Below, one piece after another: positions 24,576 through 34,902 of a stretch of DNA of 64,000 bases (position 1 is the first letter of the stretch; each line of letters begins with the position of its first letter). Source of the DNA: Ruegeria sp. TM1040 (GTDB taxonomy: Bacteria; Pseudomonadota; Alphaproteobacteria; Rhodobacterales; Rhodobacteraceae). The notes beneath the pieces are model-generated. The model was not told where the DNA came from. It did not search any database and saw only the letters and a program-made list of their open reading frames with translations. Location of the stretch: assembly GCF_000014065.1 (NCBI RefSeq), contig NC_008043.1:687001-751000 (forward strand). Direction: 5' to 3'. Position numbers and translations under genes: made by a program.

Positions 24576-25309
24576 AGCCATGGCCTGTTCTTGCTGCAAC
24601 CGTTTTTGCTCTGTTCTTGTGGCAGGCCATCGTGAGCCTGACGGGTTTGCCCAAATTCATTTTGCCCGGACCAGTGATTGTCGCACAGGCGTGGTGGGAC
24701 AATCTCGCAGTCATTGCCGAAAACACACTTGTCACCGCAGCGGAGGTGCTGATCGGGCTGGTGATCGGTGTGGCGCTCGGCGTCCTGACCGCGCTCCATC
24801 TGGCGACATCGCGCACTGCGCGTCTGCTCGTGCAACCAATCCTTGTTTTCACCCAAGCGTTACCTGTTTTTGCGCTGGCGCCGATCCTCACGCTCTGGCT
24901 CGGCTTTGGCCTGTGGTCGAAAATTGCGATGGCGGTACTGATTATCTATTTTCCGGTCACGGCCTCGTTTTTCGATGGTTTGATGCGGACGCCGCAAGGG
25001 TATCTTGATCTGGCGCGCACGATGCAGGCCACGCCCTTGCGCGTTCTGTGGCATATCCGCGTGCCTGCGGCCTTGCCATCACTGGCATCGGGCATTCGGC
25101 TCGCCGCGGTCTATGCGCCCATCGGAGCCGTCATCGGCGAATGGGTCGGTGCGTCTCGTGGACTGGGGTATCTGATGCTCTTGGCCAATGGACGGGCCAA
25201 GACGGATTTGATGTTTGCCGCTATGCTTACGCTGGGCGTGTTTTCAGTCCTGCTACATCTGGTCGTGCGCAGGCTCACCCGAGATCTAGGACGTCATGTT
25301 CGGTCATAA
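24572..25309 (+). CDS. thiX: thiamine-precursor ABC transporter permease
   Basis: A 245-residue permease with about six helices and the EAA loop YLDLARTMQATPLRVLWHIRVPAALPSLASG. The frame is open from 24473, but ATG 24572 gives the normal MKPWPVLAATVFALFLWQ start and an ATGA overlap with thiZ. It ends the ten-gene operon. I see no clear terminator in the 107 bases that follow. Confidence 0.9.
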   Translation: MKPWPVLAATVFALFLWQAIVSLTGLPKFILPGPVIVAQAWWDNLAVIAENTLVTAAEVLIGLVIGVALGVLTALHLATSRTARLLVQPILVFTQALPVFALAPILTLWLGFGLWSKIAMAVLIIYFPVTASFFDGLMRTPQGYLDLARTMQATPLRVLWHIRVPAALPSLASGIRLAAVYAPIGAVIGEWVGASRGLGYLMLLANGRAKTDLMFAAMLTLGVFSVLLHLVVRRLTRDLGRHVRS

Positions 25310-25416
25310 GAACGCTGTAGTTCTGAGTTAACATAACTACCATTATGGGATTTCGTGCATCTCAAATGCGATCATAGCTATCGCGCCCGCGGGTAAGCCC
25401 CTCAGGCGCGCATTGT

Positions 25417-25956
25417 TCAGAGATGCGGCATCGCTTTGCGGACTTCGCGTGCGATCAAAACAGTGAGCACTGCTTTGATGAGGTCTCCGGGCACAAATGC
25501 AAGTGATCCGGCAAGAGCCTGTGAAAGCGAGATTTCTGCCACCTGTGCGAGCCACGGGACACCCAGCAGGTAGATCACTCCGACGCCACCGATCAGGACA
25601 TAGATCAGCGATGGCACAAACCCCGGCTGGCCCGTGTGTCTGTCAAAGAGAAAGCCGATCATAAAGGCACCGATGGGGAAACCGATCAAGAAGCCACCGG
25701 AGGCACCAAAGAACACGCCCGCGCCACCTCGGCCCCCCGACAGAAGCGGCAGACCCACGGCCACCAAAACGAGAAACAACACCACGGCCAAGCCGCCACG
25801 TTTGGCACCCAAGAGCGCCCCGGCGAGCATGACGCCCATGGACTGCGCGGTGATTGGTACTCCGCCAGCCATCGGGATGGTGATCTGAGGCACAACGCCG
25901 AGGGCAGCAATGAGCGCCGCAAAGAGCGCGATCAGGACGATATCTTTGGTGGCCAT
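25417..25956 (-). CDS. bioY: biotin transporter substrate-capture (S) component
   Basis: A 179-residue membrane protein of the BioY family, the high-affinity biotin binder of an ECF transporter. Typical segments are PITAQSMGVMLAGALLGAKRGGLAV and LPLLSGGRGGAGVFFGASGGFLIGFPIGAF. GGAG lies eight bases before ATG 25956. It is third in a bioM-bioN-bioY string on the minus strand, 40 bases after bioN. Confidence 0.94.
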   Translation of the reverse strand: MATKDIVLIALFAALIAALGVVPQITIPMAGGVPITAQSMGVMLAGALLGAKRGGLAVVLFLVLVAVGLPLLSGGRGGAGVFFGASGGFLIGFPIGAFMIGFLFDRHTGQPGFVPSLIYVLIGGVGVIYLLGVPWLAQVAEISLSQALAGSLAFVPGDLIKAVLTVLIAREVRKAMPHL

Positions 25957-25995
25957 TTGAAAGGCTCCTTTATGTCGGTGTGACAGTGTTTTGCT

Positions 25996-26586
25996 TTAGA
26001 ACCCGCGCGCGTCGATGGCGTCTGAAATCTCTTCGGACATGCGCAGCGTGCGAATAATCGAGGGAATGGCGATGGCAAAGAGACTGCGATCTAGGCCGCG
26101 GGCACTCTGGGCCTCGCGGACGTCCTGAACCACAGTTGTGAGCACGGGAATGAACCGCAGCGTGAGCGAGATCGCGAGGCTAATGCCTTTGGTCCGAAGG
26201 CCTAGTCTCTGAAGCGGCCTGAGTCCCGCTTCGATGCCATCTATCATATCGCTGGATCTGGTCGTCAGCGTCAAAAGCCCTGCCATCATCAACAGAACCG
26301 CAAGCCGTATGACCACGAACAGTCCCAGTTGCCAGCTATTGAACAGGATCTGCGCCAGAAAGATGAGCGCAAAAATCCAGAGCGCCGGACGGATTTGTTG
26401 CCACGCCCGAGAGAGCGGCAGGCCCGCCACAAGGTAGAGCGCAAGTGTGAGGCATAACCAGCCGAGCGTGAGCAGAATATGATCCACAGCGAAGAGCAAG
26501 GTGCCCGAAACTGCCAGCGCGAGGATCTTCCAACCTGGCCCCAACCGGTGCAAAACGGAGCGCCCATCGACATAGAGGTCAAGCAT
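25996..26586 (-). CDS. bioN: energy-coupling factor transmembrane protein BioN
   Basis: A 196-residue EcfT-type membrane protein with several helices. It holds an Ala-Arg-Gly type coupling motif in [36 protein letters not shown], through which it docks on the ATPase. The start [15 protein letters not shown] at 26586 overlaps the bioM end. Alternative in-frame starts upstream lie within bioM. Confidence 0.9.
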   Translation of the reverse strand: MLDLYVDGRSVLHRLGPGWKILALAVSGTLLFAVDHILLTLGWLCLTLALYLVAGLPLSRAWQQIRPALWIFALIFLAQILFNSWQLGLFVVIRLAVLLMMAGLLTLTTRSSDMIDGIEAGLRPLQRLGLRTKGISLAISLTLRFIPVLTTVVQDVREAQSARGLDRSLFAIAIPSIIRTLRMSEEISDAIDARGF

Positions 26587-27259
26587 CGCGCATCGCCTCC
26601 ACGTAGCGTTCGAGTGCTGCATTCGGCACGTCGTCCGCAAAGACCCGGCCCTGTTCAAAGACGATCACGCGGTCAAACTCCCGAATGAGGTCAAGGTCAT
26701 GAGTCACCATGATTGCGGTTTGCTCGAGTGCGCTGATTGCCTGCGAAACTCGCAGCGTGTTGCGCAGATCAAGCAGCGTCGTCGGTTCGTCGAGCACCAC
26801 ATACTCAGGCTCCATCACAAGCACGCCCGCAATCGCTAGAAGCTGCTTCTGCCCTCCGCTCAATGTATGCGCGGGCTGTTTGCGCATCTCTTGCAAGCCA
26901 TAGCGCTCGAGCACAGCAGTGACCCTCGCGTCACGTTCTTTTGGGGGGACACCAAGGTTTTTGAGGCCAAAGGCCACGTCTTCCTCGACGATGGGAAACA
27001 CGATCTGATTATCGGGGTTTTGAAACACGAACCCCACGCGACGGCGCAGTTTGCGGCCTTCTGTGCGGGTGTCTTGGCCATCCACGCACACCCTACCCGA
27101 GCTCGGCAAGCGCAAACCGTTCAGCAAACGTACAAAGCTGCTTTTGCCACTGCCATTGCTTCCCACGATGGCAATTCGCTTTTCGCGCAGCGTGAGGTTG
27201 ATGTCGCGCAGGATCGGCCGATCATCCAGTGTCAGGCTGACATCTTGAACTTCGATCAT
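26579..27259 (-). CDS. bioM: energy-coupling factor ATPase BioM
   Basis: A 226-residue ECF ATPase. Walker [10 protein letters not shown] is at residues 33-41, the Q loop is in [24 protein letters not shown] (the Q-P-D-x-Q pattern of ECF ATPases), the signature is LSGGQKQ, and Walker [12 protein letters not shown] is intact. It drives biotin uptake with BioN and BioY. An exact BioR-type site lies about 85 bases before its start. Confidence 0.93.
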   Translation of the reverse strand: MIEVQDVSLTLDDRPILRDINLTLREKRIAIVGSNGSGKSSFVRLLNGLRLPSSGRVCVDGQDTRTEGRKLRRRVGFVFQNPDNQIVFPIVEEDVAFGLKNLGVPPKERDARVTAVLERYGLQEMRKQPAHTLSGGQKQLLAIAGVLVMEPEYVVLDEPTTLLDLRNTLRVSQAISALEQTAIMVTHDLDLIREFDRVIVFEQGRVFADDVPNAALERYVEAMRDA

Positions 27260-27340
27260 AGGTTTCGATCCCGTTATTCCGCGCTACCCCAAGGAGCCTT
27301 GGCTAGCGCTATACGAGATCTCCGGCGACTTGAAAAGAAT

Positions 27341-27356
27341 ATATTATCTATAATAT
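27341..27356. promoter_or_regulatory. BioR-type operator (TTATCTATAA core)
   Basis: The decamer TTATCTATAA (27344-27353) matches the published alphaproteobacterial BioR consensus TTATMKATAA exactly. It is embedded in the longer perfect dyad ATATTAT-CT-ATAATAT (27341-27356). It lies between modC (stop 27370) and bioM (start 27259), in the promoter region of bioMNY. BioR is a GntR-family repressor of biotin genes. No bioR gene is in the window. Confidence 0.8.
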
Positions 27357-27369
27357 CGCGCTGGTGGCG

Positions 27370-28461
27370 CTAAAGCCCATCTGTACCAATGTCTTGCGGT
27401 GCGATGGCCACGGATTTCATGATCGCATAGATGGCTTTGCCGACCTTCAGATCCAGCGTTGCAACCGACCTCTGGGTGACGCGGGCCAGCATCGGGCCCC
27501 CGGCAGTTTCAAGTGTCACCAAGGCCCCTGGCCCCTCGCCCGCGCGGATCGCCGTGATGGTTCCGGGCAGAATATTCAGGGCCGAAAGCCCTTCGGGTCT
27601 GGTGTTGCTAAGGATAATGTCATGCGCGGCAACGCGCAGGCGCATCACGGTCCCAATCGGGCGTTCAATCCGGGGCACAAACAGCTCTAGCCCATTGATG
27701 CGCAATTCGCTGAGCCCATCGGAGTGCTGCAAAAACAGCTCTGCGGTGAGTACAGAGCCCACGTTGCGCACGCCGGTTGGGACAATCGCAGGATCCGAGA
27801 GCACCCCGCTGGCGGACCCGACCTGTGTGACGCGTCCGTGATCCAGAACAACAACATGGCTCGCTAGACGGGCCACTTCGCTGGCAGCGTGGCTGACATA
27901 TAGGACCGGCACTTTGAGCTCGTCTCTGATGCGCTCGAAATACGGCAGGATTTCAAGCTTTCGGGCCTCATCAAGCGCGGTCAACGGCTCATCCGCTAGA
28001 AGCAGTTCCGGGGCGGCGAGAAGCGCGCGCCCAATCGCAACGCGCTGTTTTTCCCCTCCCGAAAGCTGCGCAGGACGGCGCTGCAACAGCGCGCCCAGCC
28101 CCAACAGGTCCACGATCCGATCGGGGTCAGCGGTGCGGCTGGATCGGGGGAGAAAGCGATGCGCATAAAGGAGGTTCTGTTGAACACTGAGATGAGGAAA
28201 GAGCCGCGAGTCCTGAAAGATATAGCCAAGGCGTCGTTTGTGGGCGGGCAGCGCGACCCCCCTGCCCGAGTCATAAAGCACCCGCTGGCCGATCTGGATA
28301 CGGCCGCGCTCTGGCGCAATCAGCCCTGCGACCGCATTGATCAGGGTGGTCTTGCCTGATCCGGATCTGCCGAACAAAACCGTCAGCCCACCCGGCACGG
28401 AGAACTGTGCATCCAGGCGAAACTGGCCTTGGGACAGGGCAATATCCACGTCAAAACTCAT
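27370..28461 (-). CDS. modC: molybdate ABC transporter ATPase
   Basis: The protein has 363 residues. Walker A GRSGSGKTT is at residues 31-39, with signature LSGGEKQR, Walker B LLLADEPLTALD and switch His YVSHAASEV. The C-terminal third is a Mop/TOBE domain that binds molybdate and can feed back on transport. ATG 28461 (MSFDVDIAL) overlaps the modB stop. The frame is open further upstream but lies inside modB. Confidence 0.93.
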   Translation of the reverse strand: MSFDVDIALSQGQFRLDAQFSVPGGLTVLFGRSGSGKTTLINAVAGLIAPERGRIQIGQRVLYDSGRGVALPAHKRRLGYIFQDSRLFPHLSVQQNLLYAHRFLPRSSRTADPDRIVDLLGLGALLQRRPAQLSGGEKQRVAIGRALLAAPELLLADEPLTALDEARKLEILPYFERIRDELKVPVLYVSHAASEVARLASHVVVLDHGRVTQVGSASGVLSDPAIVPTGVRNVGSVLTAELFLQHSDGLSELRINGLELFVPRIERPIGTVMRLRVAAHDIILSNTRPEGLSALNILPGTITAIRAGEGPGALVTLETAGGPMLARVTQRSVATLDLKVGKAIYAIMKSVAIAPQDIGTDGL

Positions 28462-29165
28462 GTGGTGGCCAGCCTCTTTGCGAGACGTCGGTTCAATGCC
28501 TCCGAGAGCAGCAAGGCAGCAAAGGAGATCAGCACCGAGATGATCACGAGCCGGATCGCCGCTGTTTCGGCACCGGGCACCTGTAGGAAGGCGTAGATCG
28601 CCGAAGGCAGGGTCTGCGTCTCTCCGGGAATATTTGCCACAAACGTGATTGTTGCGCCGAACTCTCCTATGGCTTTGGCAAAGGCCAGCACCATGCCCGC
28701 AATGACCCCGGGCAAGGCCAGCGGCAGTGTCACCGTGCAGAATACCCAAAACGGAGAGGCGCCAAGAGTTGAGGCTGCACGCTCCAGCTTGGGGTCGATC
28801 AGTTCAAATGACAGCCGCAAGGCGCGCACCAGCAGCGGAAAGCCCATGATCGCTGCCGCAAGCACTGCGCCGGTCCATTTGAACGCGACCGAGATACCGA
28901 AGTTGGCCAGGAGCCGTCCCATTGGCCCCGCTGGCCCAAAGAGCAGCAGCAGCAGATACCCTGTCACCACCGGCGGCAAGATCAAAGGCAGGTGAACCAG
29001 CCCATTCAAAAGCGATTTGCCGGGGAAATTCCAACGGGCCAGCGCATAGGCTGTTAAAATGCCGAGCGGCAGGCTCAGGGTCATGGCCCAAAAGCCCACC
29101 TTGACGGAGAGCAGGATGGCTTGGATCTCGTCCGGTCCATAGCCTAGCATGCCCTGCCCGCTCAC
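28458..29165 (-). CDS. modB: molybdate ABC transporter permease
   Basis: A 235-residue permease with about five helices. The start DEIQAILLSVKVGFWAMTLSLPLGILTAYALAR and the EAA loop LERAASTLGASPFWVFCTVTLPLALPGVIAG are typical ModB. Starts and stops overlap modA and modC by four bases, so the three genes form one operon. Confidence 0.94.
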   Translation of the reverse strand: MSGQGMLGYGPDEIQAILLSVKVGFWAMTLSLPLGILTAYALARWNFPGKSLLNGLVHLPLILPPVVTGYLLLLLFGPAGPMGRLLANFGISVAFKWTGAVLAAAIMGFPLLVRALRLSFELIDPKLERAASTLGASPFWVFCTVTLPLALPGVIAGMVLAFAKAIGEFGATITFVANIPGETQTLPSAIYAFLQVPGAETAAIRLVIISVLISFAALLLSEALNRRLAKRLATT

Positions 29166-29938
29166 GGGGCACCCATCGGAACAAACCCCTGAGATCGAAA
29201 GAGGCTCTGCGCGGGGGTAGACTGTAAGTGGTCAAGAAATACGGGGCTTAGGCCGTTGTCAGAGACTGCTGCCGCTGGATAGACGATTGGGGGATGCAGA
29301 TCCTCGGGAATGTTGAAGACGACAGAGACCCGCGCGTCGGCGGTGGCGTCCGTGAGATAGACGATCCCATAAGGCGTCGCGCCAGTCGCCACGAGCGCGA
29401 GCGCTGCCCGCACGTTATCGGTTTGCGCAACATGCCTCGTAAGCGCGGGCCAGACCCCTGCCTTTTCAAGTGCCGCCTTGCCATAGAGCCCGGCGGGGAC
29501 TGCGTTGATCTGTGCCATCGCAAGGCGCCCATCTGCCAGCTTCTCCGGCAGCGCGTTCAGTCCGCTGAGGGGGGCGGCGCCTTTGGCGGCGATCACAACA
29601 AGTCGATTGCCAAGTAGATCTCTGCGACTGTCCACGCGGACATGGCCCTGTTCTTCGAGAACATCCATCCAGGCCCCATTTGCCGAGATGAAGGCATCCG
29701 CCGGCGCCCCCAATCCGATCTGGCGCGCCAGTGCGGAGGAGCCTGCATAAGACACAGACACCTCCGTGTCATGGAGCTCTGAGAAGTTTTGGGCGATTTC
29801 ATCAAGGGCGGTTTTCAGGCTTGCGGCGGCAAAGATGCGCAGAGGATCTGCCGCAACTGATGCGGTGGCGAAACACGAGGTCAATGCCGCCACGAACAAC
29901 GCAATAAGGCTCCACTTCCTGAACTGCCGGGATTTCAT
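29162..29938 (-). CDS. modA: molybdate-binding periplasmic protein
   Basis: A 258-residue binding protein with a signal peptide ending near ASVAA, then DPLRIFAAASLKTALDEIAQNF. The motif AGSSALARQIGLGAPADAFISAN and the later Y of TPYGIVYLTDA contribute oxyanion contacts in ModA. ATG 29938 is preceded by GGAAG at good spacing and is preferred over in-frame ATGs at 29965 and 29986. The lysine-lipidation Cys in LTSCFA is not in a convincing lipobox. Confidence 0.93.
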   Translation of the reverse strand: MKSRQFRKWSLIALFVAALTSCFATASVAADPLRIFAAASLKTALDEIAQNFSELHDTEVSVSYAGSSALARQIGLGAPADAFISANGAWMDVLEEQGHVRVDSRRDLLGNRLVVIAAKGAAPLSGLNALPEKLADGRLAMAQINAVPAGLYGKAALEKAGVWPALTRHVAQTDNVRAALALVATGATPYGIVYLTDATADARVSVVFNIPEDLHPPIVYPAAAVSDNGLSPVFLDHLQSTPAQSLFRSQGFVPMGAP

Positions 29939-30408
29939 GAAACACTTCCAGAGCTGATGCGACATTGGAGAAACTATGTCGTCCATCCCAGGCGCGCAAG
30001 CGGGGGTGCAAAACTCTGTCTGAGGTCCTGTTTGTGGCGCCTGGCTGTCGCCCCTGTCGCATGAGGTGAGCGACGATAGACAACTAATTTACATCCAATG
30101 TCAGCAAATATGACGGGAAATTTACAGAATATTTTCTGATACGCGCCTAATGCGCGCAGGAATCAAACACTGTCATTAAGGTAAGCCCAAAAATGTCTCA
30201 GACCGGCTGCACGGAGGGATTGAGAGAAGTTTTGACAGCATACCGGTGGCAATTCGTCCGAGCGCTGGGGGCACCCCCAAGCCAAGGAGGAGAGGCGAAA
30301 GCCCAGTGGGCACCTCGGACTTTGGGCCTGCATTGAGCCGTCCGCGCGACGCCTAAATGCCCCTGCCACCACCTACGTATTCGACGTGATAAAAGTGGAG
30401 GACGCACC
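29939..30408. other. 470-base intergenic region between modA and the symporter operon
   Basis: No convincing gene is present on either strand. Short open frames at 30163-30410 lack recognisable content. The part near 30060-30180 is AT-rich and holds CAGAA-TATT-TTCTG (30125-30138), a small dyad that could be an operator. The part from 30230 to 30370 is GC-rich and could form RNA structure. It must contain two divergent promoters, for modABC and for the symporter genes. I recognise neither a ModE box nor a molybdenum cofactor riboswitch. Confidence 0.6.
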
Positions 30409-30669
30409 ATGAGTGCAAACGAAGACAGTAACGCCTATTGGGCCGCGAATGTGCGGCTCATCCTGATCAGCCTTGTTATCTGGGCCTTGGTCTCCTTTGG
30501 GTTCGGGATCATCCTGCGCCCCCTGCTCTCCGGGATTTCGGTCGGCGGCACCGATCTTGGGTTCTGGTTCGCACAGCAGGGTTCAATCCTCGTCTTTCTG
30601 GCGCTGATCTTCTTCTACGCCTGGCGGATGAACCAACTCGATAAAGAACACGGCGTGGACGAGGAATAA
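30409..30669 (+). CDS. DUF4212 small subunit of a sodium:solute symporter
   Basis: An 86-residue protein with two membrane helices, beginning with a short polar segment (YWAANVRLILISLVIWALVSFGFGIILRP) and ending in the usual RMNQLDKEHGVDEE. DUF4212 proteins are encoded directly before SSS-family symporters and are taken as their small subunits. A GGAGG ribosome binding site precedes the ATG, and the large subunit starts five bases after its stop. Confidence 0.9.
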   Translation: MSANEDSNAYWAANVRLILISLVIWALVSFGFGIILRPLLSGISVGGTDLGFWFAQQGSILVFLALIFFYAWRMNQLDKEHGVDEE

Positions 30670-30674
30670 TCAGG

Positions 30675-32459
<1,785 letters not shown>

Positions 32460-32507
32460 GACCGTCGCTGGCATCGCCCCCTGGGCGTTGCCCCGTATTT
32501 ACAGATG

Positions 32508-32535
32508 GTCCTGCCCGCTTCAACGTGGGCAGGAC
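32508..32535 (+). terminator. hairpin between symporter and DUF294 gene
   Basis: GTCCTGCCC (32508-32516) pairs with GGGCAGGAC (32527-32535) over nine bases with a ten-base loop. There is only a weak T run after it (ATTTG). It probably attenuates transcription into the regulatory genes or protects the symporter mRNA end. Confidence 0.5.
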
Positions 32536-32556
32536 ATTTGACCGAAGGTTTGAGAC

Positions 32557-34377
32557 ATGCCCCTACCGGCCGCCCTCACCCAGTTTCTCGCATCCGTGCA
32601 CCCCTACGACAGCCTGCCCGATCCGGTGCTGGCGCATGTGGCGCAGCAATGTGCGTTACACAATGTAGCTGTGGATGAGCGGCTCTTCTCTCTCGGCGAT
32701 ACGGTGTCTTCTCTTTATATTATCGTCTCGGGCGAGATCGAGATCACCGACGAAGCCGGGGTGCAACTGTCGATCCTTGGCTCACGCAATTCCTTTGGCG
32801 AACGCGCGCTCCTGCGCGGAGAGCGTGCAAGCCGCAGCGCGAGGGCGACCTCTGCGAGCGAGGTGATCGCCCTCCCCGCCGAGGTGTTTCACCAGCTTAT
32901 CGACCAGCATGAATCGGTCGCGCGCTTCTTCGACCGCCGCCGACCACCTCCGCGCACGGGCAACAGCCTTGCCAGTCTCACGGTGGAGCAGTTGATGACG
33001 CGCGCGCCTGTCACCTGTACGCCTGAGACGCCCATTCGCGACGCTGCCGCGCTGATGCACCGCCATCACATCTCCTCGATCTGTATCTGTGATCCGGATG
33101 GGTTCCACGGGATCGTGACCCTGCGCGATCTGAACAGCAAAGTGATCGTGGGTGGCATAGATCCGCTCGAGCCGATCTCCGGGATCATGACGGAGGATGT
33201 GCTGACGTTGGCGCCACAGGCGTTGGTCACGGATGTCCTGCATCTGATGGTGGAGCGTAACATCCACCATGTTCCGATTGTGAACGAGAGAGGCCTGTTG
33301 GGCATCGTCACGCAAACCGATCTCACTCGAGCGCAGGCGCTCTCTTCCGCCGATCTGGTCGGCCGTATTGCGCGGGCCGAGGACGCCTCCGAGATGGCGC
33401 GGGCCACGGCGCAGATCCCGCAACTCCTGGTGCAGCTCGTTGAAGCGGGCAATCGGCATGAGGTGATCACGCGTCTGATCACCGACATTGCTGACATCGC
33501 TACTCGACGGCTCCTCTCTCTGGCAGAAGCACAGCTTGGTCCGCCGCCCGTACCTTATCTTTGGCTCGCGTGTGGCTCGCAGGGACGTCAGGAACAGACC
33601 GGGGTTTCCGATCAGGACAATTGCCTGATCCTGTCTGATGACTTGACTGATGCGCAAATGCCCTACTTTGCGAAGCTGGCCCGATTTGTCAGTGATGGGC
33701 TTGATCGCTGTGGCTATTTCTACTGTCCGGGCGACATGATGGCGACCAACCCACGCTGGTGTCAGCCCTTGCGAGTCTGGCGCGGGTATTTCCAGACTTG
33801 GATCGCCAAACCCGATCCCGAAGCGCAGATGCTTGCCTCGGTCATGTTCGACCTGCGCCCGATCGGCGGGGACAAGAGCCTCTTTGATCACCTTCAGAGC
33901 GACACGCTTGAGGCTGCCGCAAAGAATTCGATCTTTACCGCGCATATGATCTCCAATTCGCTCAAGCATCAGCCGCCTCTCGGCCTGTTGCGCGGATTGG
34001 CAACCATCCGCTCTGGCGATCACCGGGATGAGCTTGATCTGAAACACAACGGCGTCGTGCCGGTGGTGGATCTGGGCCGGATATATACGCTGCAGGGGCG
34101 GCTGCGGCCGGTGAACACCCGCGCGCGGCTTGAAGCGGCCCTTGCTGCGGGGCTTCTGTCTGCGTCCGGGGGGGCCGATCTCTTGGATGCCTATGATCTC
34201 ATTGCATCCATGCGGCTTGAATTGCAGACCAAACAGATCAAAGCGGGCCAGGCTGCGGGCAACTATCTCAACCCATCTTCGCTGTCGGATTTTGAACGCA
34301 GCCATTTGCGCAATGCCTTTGTGGTCGTGAAGACCATGCAATCTGCCGTTGGCTCGGGCACAGGAACCTTAGGATGA
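32557..34377 (+). CDS. cNMP-binding / CBS-pair / DUF294 nucleotidyltransferase-like protein
   Basis: A 606-residue multidomain cytoplasmic protein. Residues about 20-125 form a cyclic-nucleotide-binding barrel (LYIIVSGEIEI, FGERALLRGERASRSA). Residues about 145-265 hold two CBS domains (VEQLMTRAPVTCTPETPIRDAAALM and ISGIMTEDVLTLAPQALVTDVLHLM), which commonly bind adenine nucleotides. From about 280 follow DUF294 and its C-terminal partner, with the nucleotidyltransferase motif GSQGRQEQTGVSDQDN, where S-D-Q-D supplies metal ligands. This resembles the N-terminal part of GlnD uridylyltransferase. The position behind a symporter suggests it senses energy state and modifies a partner by nucleotidylation. 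The target is unknown. Confidence 0.88.
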   Translation: MPLPAALTQFLASVHPYDSLPDPVLAHVAQQCALHNVAVDERLFSLGDTVSSLYIIVSGEIEITDEAGVQLSILGSRNSFGERALLRGERASRSARATSASEVIALPAEVFHQLIDQHESVARFFDRRRPPPRTGNSLASLTVEQLMTRAPVTCTPETPIRDAAALMHRHHISSICICDPDGFHGIVTLRDLNSKVIVGGIDPLEPISGIMTEDVLTLAPQALVTDVLHLMVERNIHHVPIVNERGLLGIVTQTDLTRAQALSSADLVGRIARAEDASEMARATAQIPQLLVQLVEAGNRHEVITRLITDIADIATRRLLSLAEAQLGPPPVPYLWLACGSQGRQEQTGVSDQDNCLILSDDLTDAQMPYFAKLARFVSDGLDRCGYFYCPGDMMATNPRWCQPLRVWRGYFQTWIAKPDPEAQMLASVMFDLRPIGGDKSLFDHLQSDTLEAAAKNSIFTAHMISNSLKHQPPLGLLRGLATIRSGDHRDELDLKHNGVVPVVDLGRIYTLQGRLRPVNTRARLEAALAAGLLSASGGADLLDAYDLIASMRLELQTKQIKAGQAAGNYLNPSSLSDFERSHLRNAFVVVKTMQSAVGSGTGTLG

Positions 34378-34381
34378 TTTC

Positions 34382-34900
34382 ATGTTTGTAGAATTGATCG
34401 CAACCATCGTCGCGGGCATTGCCTGTGCTGGCCTCGTGATGCTTCTGAACATCTTGACGGGACGCCGCCTGCCCAAGTGGATGATGCCTGTGGCAGCGGG
34501 GCTTGGTATGATCGGCATGACGATTTCCAACGAATATACCTGGTATGCGCGCACCACCGAGAGCCTGCCCAAAGGGCTTGAAGTCGCGATGACCGTTGAA
34601 GAACAGGGCTGGCTGCGCCCCTGGACGCAGATCTGGCCCTACACGAAACGTTTTGTTGCAGTGGATGTGGCGACCGCGCGCACGCATCAGGATCTGCCGG
34701 ATCAAAAGCTGCTGGATCTCTATTTCTTTGGGCGCTGGTCGCCGGTCAATCAGGCACCGATGCTCTTTGACTGCGCCGAGGCCCGCTCTGCTCTCTTGAT
34801 TGATGGCGCCGAGTTCGGCGCCGATGGGACGGTTGCAGATGCCGATTGGCGAGCCATGCCCAAAGATGATCCAATCCTGGCCAAAGTCTGCACCGCATAG
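34382..34900 (+). CDS. small membrane protein of the symporter module, function unknown
   Basis: A 172-residue protein with two N-terminal membrane helices (VELIATIVAGIACAGLVMLLNIL and WMMPVAAGLGMIGMTISNEY) and a soluble C-terminal domain of about 110 residues, probably periplasmic. I know no functional assignment. It is tightly packed between the DUF294 gene (four bases) and the exonuclease gene (two bases), which says it belongs to the same unit. Confidence 0.8.
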   Translation: MFVELIATIVAGIACAGLVMLLNILTGRRLPKWMMPVAAGLGMIGMTISNEYTWYARTTESLPKGLEVAMTVEEQGWLRPWTQIWPYTKRFVAVDVATARTHQDLPDQKLLDLYFFGRWSPVNQAPMLFDCAEARSALLIDGAEFGADGTVADADWRAMPKDDPILAKVCTA

Positions 34901-34902
34901 AC

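Noticed and set aside
29939-30120. ModE box or molybdenum-cofactor riboswitch upstream of modA
   Set aside because: I could not find the expected ModE dyad or the conserved riboswitch core.
32782-34341. Open frame of 519 codons on the minus strand
   Set aside because: Antisense to the DUF294 gene, with a composition typical of shadow frames and no motif.
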